64,000 nt of DNA from Capitella teleta (taxonomy: Eukaryota > Annelida > Polychaeta > Capitellidae), in assembly GCA_000328365.1 (NCBI GenBank), contig KB302363.1, forward strand, positions 134,851 through 198,850, in the 5' to 3' direction. The notes under the pieces were generated by a model. The model was not told the DNA's origin and did not search any database. It was given only the letters and a program-made list of their open reading frames with translations. Of this stretch, positions 58,449 to 64,000 are shown piece after piece (within the stretch, counting starts at the first letter, position 1; each line of letters opens with the position of its first letter). The translations under genes were made by a program, and so were the position numbers.

Positions 58449-60148
58449 GTGTTCGGTTAAAGAATTTTAGGTCAAAGTTGGCACATCGAATATATCTCTA
58501 TAATATGCGGAATAATCTCTAATATATTGATATTTAATCCGTGCGAGAAGAAGACAAAAAAAAAAAGATAATATAAAAATTGTGAAATGAAATGAAAATT
58601 AACGAGACCAGAAAATGCATGGAAATTTGATTTCGAGCAAATTTGTGAAAAGGTCAAATTGAAATACGTAAATTGAATACGGTTAGAAGGAATTATTTCG
58701 CTAGCCAAAATAAAGAGAAATTTCTCAAAGAGATGAGTACTGGAATGGTAGAGAGAAGGGAAAAACATGAAATTCAGAAACAAAATGCACTTCGTTCACA
58801 TGCGTTCGAAAAAAAAAAGAGAAGATAAATTACCGACAGGTATGAGAATTAAGACGAAAGAAGAAGAAGAAAAAAGTCGGAAACGGAACAACATTACATT
58901 GGATCATTGGATGGTTAAGTGCTGTGTATGAGACATATGTGAGATACGCGCCTGGAAGTGAATTATTCATTTATTTTTATGTTAGTTCTAATCGTTTTTA
59001 AGAGATTATCAGCGACAGTGATTTGCGATAAAAAATACCCTCATGTACGTGAAGGCATTTGGGTTAAAATTCTTAGGATTAAAAATCCTCGCTAGCCAAG
59101 TTTAACTTGAAAAACAATATGGTCACAGCACCATTTGGCATTCGCAACATAATAAATTAGTGCCCATTGTTATTCTACTTTTATATTTTACAGCGTAATA
59201 ATAATGCCTGCAAGTATTCCATATTATTTTTTGCATTCCCAGGTTAAAAACCAACTGCACATGCGCAATCGCATATGATCTCTGATCTAGATGCAGGTCG
59301 GAAAAGGGCGGGAAAATCTTGCTTTAAGGCGGGAAAGGTAACACCTATCCCCGACAAATGCTCCAGGGGGAACAGAAGCACATCCTGACATTCAATTCAC
59401 TCGACCATTAATTATACTCGGCGCATTCGCAGTCATAAAGGAAAATGAGCAATAGGATTGTTGTGACGTTTAGATGTGAACAAAAAAAGGTGCTATGAAT
59501 AACTGGCCAGGTGTCGCCGTGGTGAGCATATAAATACTATATTATAAATAATATATTCTTGGTCCAGATGTCGGGACACAAGATTCAGTGCACTTTTGTC
59601 AACACAATTCTTCCGATTCGGTCTTTCTCAGTTCCGAGCGGTTTTGTTCTTTATGTATAAGTACGTACATCCCATTGACACACAACTAGAAGTGCTTACG
59701 TAAATTCCACACCATCCCAATTTTACTAGAAGTCAAATCAGAACACTTTAAAAAAAATTTAAATCAACAACAGAGCCAAAGAAAGACTTAAATGACTCAA
59801 AAAACTCTAAAGAAAGGATTCTCTGAGTTTTCTAGATTAACTTTCTCGATGAGAGACTGGATTGGAAAACATTTTTCTTTGTCGTAACAGAGTTATCGAA
59901 AGACATTATAGCCACAGCTGGTTCATCCAAATAACACAACCATAATTATTACGAAAGTATTACTGCAAATCTATTATGACATCGCATATTATGAGTGACA
60001 TGCCATCCGCCGAGTGGCCTACATCCTGTGCTACATGTTCCAGATGGATTTCACTTGATAGCATTCGCCATGATGAGTATGAATTTCATAGAATTGGGCT
60101 GAAAAATGAAAATTTAAAATTGCAAAATGAGAATCGGAGAGATAATCG
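58449..60148. other. Intergenic, no supported gene
   Basis: Purine-rich and AT-rich sequence with small frames only. Confidence 0.4.
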
Positions 60149-60161
60149 CTCTCTGGGTACA

Positions 60162-60434
60162 TGACATGATGAGGTTTTACGGCTCCACCCAAACCATTCG
60201 GATGATACGGGAGTCAGAACAGAATGCCCGGGACCGGGGTTTTCCCCTACTCTCATCGATAAATCCCAAGGGTTCTTTATCCTGCATACCACCATGGACA
60301 GTAGTACACAGCGCCCGACATACTTATACTTACAATTATAACGGATTACAATTCTTCAAATTACAAACCTCGACCTCCACCGTAGGCATAAGATTGCAGT
60401 CAGCCAGTCAAACCGACTGAGCTATTCGGTGCCC
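60162..60434 (-). mobile_element. Complete tRNA-derived SINE with 13-bp target duplication
   Basis: Flanked by CTCTCTGGGTACA at 60149-60161 and again at 60435-60447, an exact 13-bp duplication. On the minus strand the head reads GGGGCACCGAATAGCTCAGT (A box TAGCTCAGTCGG), as in the 47.7 kb copy. The B box is decayed. The far end includes TACGGCTCCACCC, also seen at 27238. The length is about 273 bp. There is no poly(A) tail at the 3' side (60162: tgacatgatgagg), so retroposition may depend on a LINE with a non-poly(A) tail. Confidence 0.85.
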
Positions 60435-60447
60435 CTCTCTGGGTACA

Positions 60448-63245
60448 AGTATTCATCAAAGACAAAAACAAATGAGGAAAAAAATCCTCAAAATAATCTC
60501 ACAAATGAAAGAAATGCATTTAGAGTCGATAATTGAGATATTGTGATGATTAACGATAATGAATTCAAAACAATCTCTTGGAGGCTGTCTGATTGGAAAT
60601 ATGGCTTCACGGTCGACCACTAATATTGACCGGAAAATAAGGCCATCAATATTACCAAAAGAGAAGGCGACTGAGAGACGGGACCTCAGCGACCTAGCAG
60701 CCTTGCCATGCACGTAGTCGGCATCTTCCTTTGAGCAAATAGTCTTGGGTGGGTGGCATTTTGACGAAATTGAAACTTGCTTGGCATTCATGGCCAGGGC
60801 TTAGATATGTCTCATAAAGGCTGAATGTGAGTGATGTCGAAACACGTGCTAGGATTTCCCAGAAATAGGATTGCCAGGATTGTGTACGAAAATCCAGTTT
60901 TCATATAGAAGCAAGACGAATACCTGCGTACTAAAAATAAAAGACGTTCTTGTTGAGTAAATTGAACACTTGGCCATGTATAAAGTCATTGACAATCAGT
61001 CAAAACCACTATTAACCAGAATTCCATCTCTGAATTGATTTGGACATAATTATAACCACGTTTACACTGTCGACAATCGTGAGCCAATCCAACAAAATAT
61101 TGTGGCTCAATTCAGATTTGTAATCTGCAACCAAATAAAAAAACCCATCGACAATTTCCAATCTTTTTCTCCAGTCTTATTCATGCTATTAATTGCTCTG
61201 AATATTTTGAAATGATATTCTAAATATCAAAGACACGTGTTTTCCTATTGGGATCAAAGACTTATCAGACACGTTTAACTCGTTAAATCATCAATAAATC
61301 ACTCTTGAGAAAATTATAATAAAAAAAACAAAAACCCCAAAACAAAGGTCATGTTGAATACAGTAAAAATTTAATAACAAATATATATAAATAAAACTAA
61401 ATTAAAGTGATAAATATTGAAATGACATTTAAACCCATAAATTCCTAAAATGTTAATTGACCAATCAAAGCGGCCGCTGTAAGAAAAAAGAAAACAAATT
61501 CCTTGTGCCATTTCCGATCTGACCGAGTAAGAGACACACCACACTACATTAAGCCCGACGTGAGATTGTAGTCTGCGTTTGATGCCGTGTCATGTGTTGG
61601 TGACGTTGCTACCCAAGGGGACCATCGACGTAGTTCTGAGATCTACCGGAGTATACGACATAAAACACATCAAAGATAAACCCGGATTTCCGTTTTGTTC
61701 CACAAGAAACATGGAGAAAGAAAAACGAGTGTGAAACTAATAAAGAGCCAAACGAAGGGGGTGTAGTCGATTACCTTCACCTGTGGAAATCATGCCATAG
61801 TGGGTGGGATCAAGCAGCATGAGCCTGTTTCAGGTGTCACGTTTGTCAACTTTCACAGCGTTTGATTTCTGGTTTCATGTATTCGTAATCTTCAAAGCCG
61901 AAAGCGGACTTTTTTCTTCCTTTCTTCTCGGTTATAATTAAGCTTCTCCTTTCCCCGGCGCCGCTCTCTTGATATACGGCCTATGTGACCCTTCCTGATC
62001 CATTTCCATATTTTCCTTTTTTTTTCCCCCTCTTCGTCTTTGATTCAGAGCATGTTTAAATTCTGAAATTCGCGACTATAAGCCTCCTCGAGGATATTGC
62101 ACGGAAAATGTCGAAATTGACATAGCAGAATATAACTGTTCGTTGCTCCTTGCATTAATAGCTCATGGAATTTCGAATGGGTGAAGTGACTGAAGTCGTT
62201 GAAAGGAAGTCAGCGCGTGATGTATGGAGTGGGGTACTCTGATGGTTAAGCTCAATCACAACAGTACGGCATTCCTTAGGCATATGTATGCACATGCTAT
62301 GTGATGGCAATGGTCTTCACTTCTTATTATTGAGGATCACAGTTCACTAAGAAGGAGAGGAAAAAAAAAAACCCACAAGTGAAATGGAAAAAGGAAGAGA
62401 ATGAACATGGCGGAGCATAACTCAAGACTTTTTTTTTTCTGCCCTTCTTAAACTACTTTTTTTCTTGGTCTAGACGGCAATGCCTAAGAAGACGAAAGGG
62501 ATGAACGCCCGATTTGCACCTGGGTTAAAGAACAGTTTCAAGTCAAACGGTAATTAGATTGATTACATAACCGTGACATCTGATGAACAGTGTCTATTAC
62601 ATCATAAAAATAAGCCCAGTACCCTGGCTCTGGGCTCAAATAACACCGACGACTTTGGCCTAATCTTGACATTGACACAGTGCTAAAGAGATGGATCCAC
62701 ACGGAACACCATTAAATTAGCTGTTCGCATTAGGAATAGCATGAGAAACCTGCTCTTGCCGAATAATATGCACGCTACAGCCACTCACACATACAAGAGT
62801 AACACGTCCAGCCGCACGGCTGCAGCCATCACACGCTATGTCAATCAAGCAATTCTCCCGTCCCTACAATGTTGATGGGCAGAGTCTCTTGAGTATCCTC
62901 CCCGCCTTTATACCTACCTAGTGCAGGCATAAGTAGGTACTTTGAAGTCTACATCTGAATTTCCTTGGCAAATGCAGAGAATAGTCAATTCCAAGTCAAG
63001 GAAGCGAACAACTCAAGAGGCATTTGACAGGAAACTACAATTACTTGTCCTTAGGTAGAGTCTTAGACCTTTCAATCTTAAAGGTTCTGTTCGCCCGAAG
63101 ATCAAAATATCGTACATGAATTATAAGTTCACGGAGCATATTCGCACAATCACATAATCAATCATAGCACACACCTTGATTATTAATGATTTCTTGATCA
63201 TTTGATCAACATTTTCACGAAATCGGATATAGCATTACAGTATAT
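60448..63245. other. Intergenic, no supported gene
   Basis: AT-rich sequence with no convincing coding or RNA feature. Confidence 0.4.
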
Positions 63246-63999
63246 CAGGGGTCGGCAGGGGAAGCTTGATCAGTGATGATCGCACCTATACTTACTGTTC
63301 GCTCAACTGAATGTTGAACATTTTGATATGTAACGTATTCCACAACAATGTGACAAGATGTTACCAAGGCTTGTTACAAGGACAATAATGGTTGACGCAC
63401 CCGCCCCATCGCGAGGGCTCTGACTCTTGAAGACGCAACACCATGTGACTATACATGTAATTCTAGTTTCATAAGGAGCTAAAAGCAAAATGTATTGAGT
63501 ATAACCATAATGCTCTTTTGTTTTTCTGGCGTCCATAATGGTAAACTGAGTTTTCCTGCCGTGAAGCTGCCAGTGATTGGTATCGCCAGAAGAAGCGTCG
63601 CCTCTGAAATATTTACAAATCACATACCAAGTGTATGCATTAAATGTCTTGGGAAAACTAAACGTGTCTTCGTTGTTTGTGTGATATTTGGTATTTTTCA
63701 TAAGTAAGGGAAATCCCTGTCAAACTGCCCAGATTTTGGGCTTTGGTGCCTGTTTTTAGAAAACATCCTGGGGAAGCAACCCCCGGACCCCCTAGCGATG
63801 CGTTCCGTGGGCACACTTCTGTGCCTACGGTACAGCTTCCCTATATTTTTCTTGTCCTCAATCCTGCCTTGTGAAAATACTAGAATAAACACTATGCAGT
63901 TCATTAATCAACTATTATAGTCTATTATCTGGTCTGGCCCCTTGCCATGTGGCTTTATCCTGATCCAGCCCTCCGCCCAAGATGAGATGCCGACCCCTG
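63246..63999. mobile_element. Short hAT-like element, internal-deletion derivative
   Basis: The left end CAGGGGTCGGCA (63246) and right end TGCCGACCCCTG (to 63999) are a perfect 12-bp inverted repeat. The 754-bp body matches 12247-13009 almost throughout. It lacks the 11059-12246 part of the larger copy. The 8 bases before it are cagtatat; the single base after it (c, 64000) fits an 8-bp target duplication, but the window ends there. Confidence 0.88.
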
Positions 64000-64000
64000 C

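Noticed and set aside
63303-63701. 132-codon minus-strand frame, with a related plus-strand frame at 12485
   Set aside because: Lies in a non-autonomous hAT-like element and has no transposase motif.
1-64000. LTR retrovirus-like elements, Polintons, CRISPR arrays, rRNA
   Set aside because: I saw no paired long terminal repeats, capsid, integrase or protease motifs, no regular spacer arrays and no rRNA sequence.

Overview
This is an animal nuclear genome window, probably from an invertebrate bilaterian. The genes are split by GT-AG introns, several of them ultra-short (45-57 nt). The gene content is metazoan: a bHLH-PAS transcription factor, an ankyrin/SOCS-box adaptor, a Mab-21-fold protein and PGM3. 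The rest is AT-rich non-coding DNA with transposon debris. The bHLH-PAS protein looks most like the arthropod Methoprene-tolerant (Met) family, which vertebrates lack. I cannot name the phylum from sequence alone.

Layout. 0.36-1.56 kb (minus): a single-exon Mab-21-like protein with two C-terminal membrane helices. 1.97-2.07 kb: a perfect 5 x 20 bp tandem repeat. 3.2-3.5 kb: a decayed LINE reverse transcriptase. 5.68-7.41 kb (minus): a two-exon ASB-type ankyrin/SOCS-box gene. 11.05-13.01 kb: a hAT-like element with an intact pogo/Tigger-like element nested inside it. 13.1-15.2 kb: hairpins and small inverted-repeat elements. 15.38-19.76 kb (plus): a complete 16-exon PGM3 gene. 20.3 kb: a possible small secreted peptide gene. 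20.7-22.8 kb (minus): a 5'-truncated Jockey/CR1-group LINE abutting part of a TTAA-flanked MITE. 24.3-24.95 kb (plus): an LRR pseudogene. 25-34.9 kb: mostly non-coding. 34.9-43.1 kb (minus): eleven consistent exons of the bHLH-PAS gene, whose 5' end probably extends to a microexon at 52.4 kb and perhaps a first exon at 55.9 kb. 58.0-58.4 kb: a complete TTAA MITE. 60.15-60.45 kb: a tRNA-derived SINE with 13-bp target duplications. 63.25-64.0 kb: a short derivative of the 11-13 kb hAT family that ends one base before the window does.

The host genes do not form an operon or one pathway. PGM3 makes GlcNAc-1-phosphate for glycosylation. The ASB protein is a predicted ubiquitin-ligase adaptor. The bHLH-PAS protein is a nuclear regulator. 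The Mab-21-like protein looks like a membrane-anchored pseudo-nucleotidyltransferase. All exon coordinates were read by eye from splice consensus, reading phase and family motifs. For the bHLH-PAS gene and PGM3 the exon lengths sum to whole codons, which supports the models.
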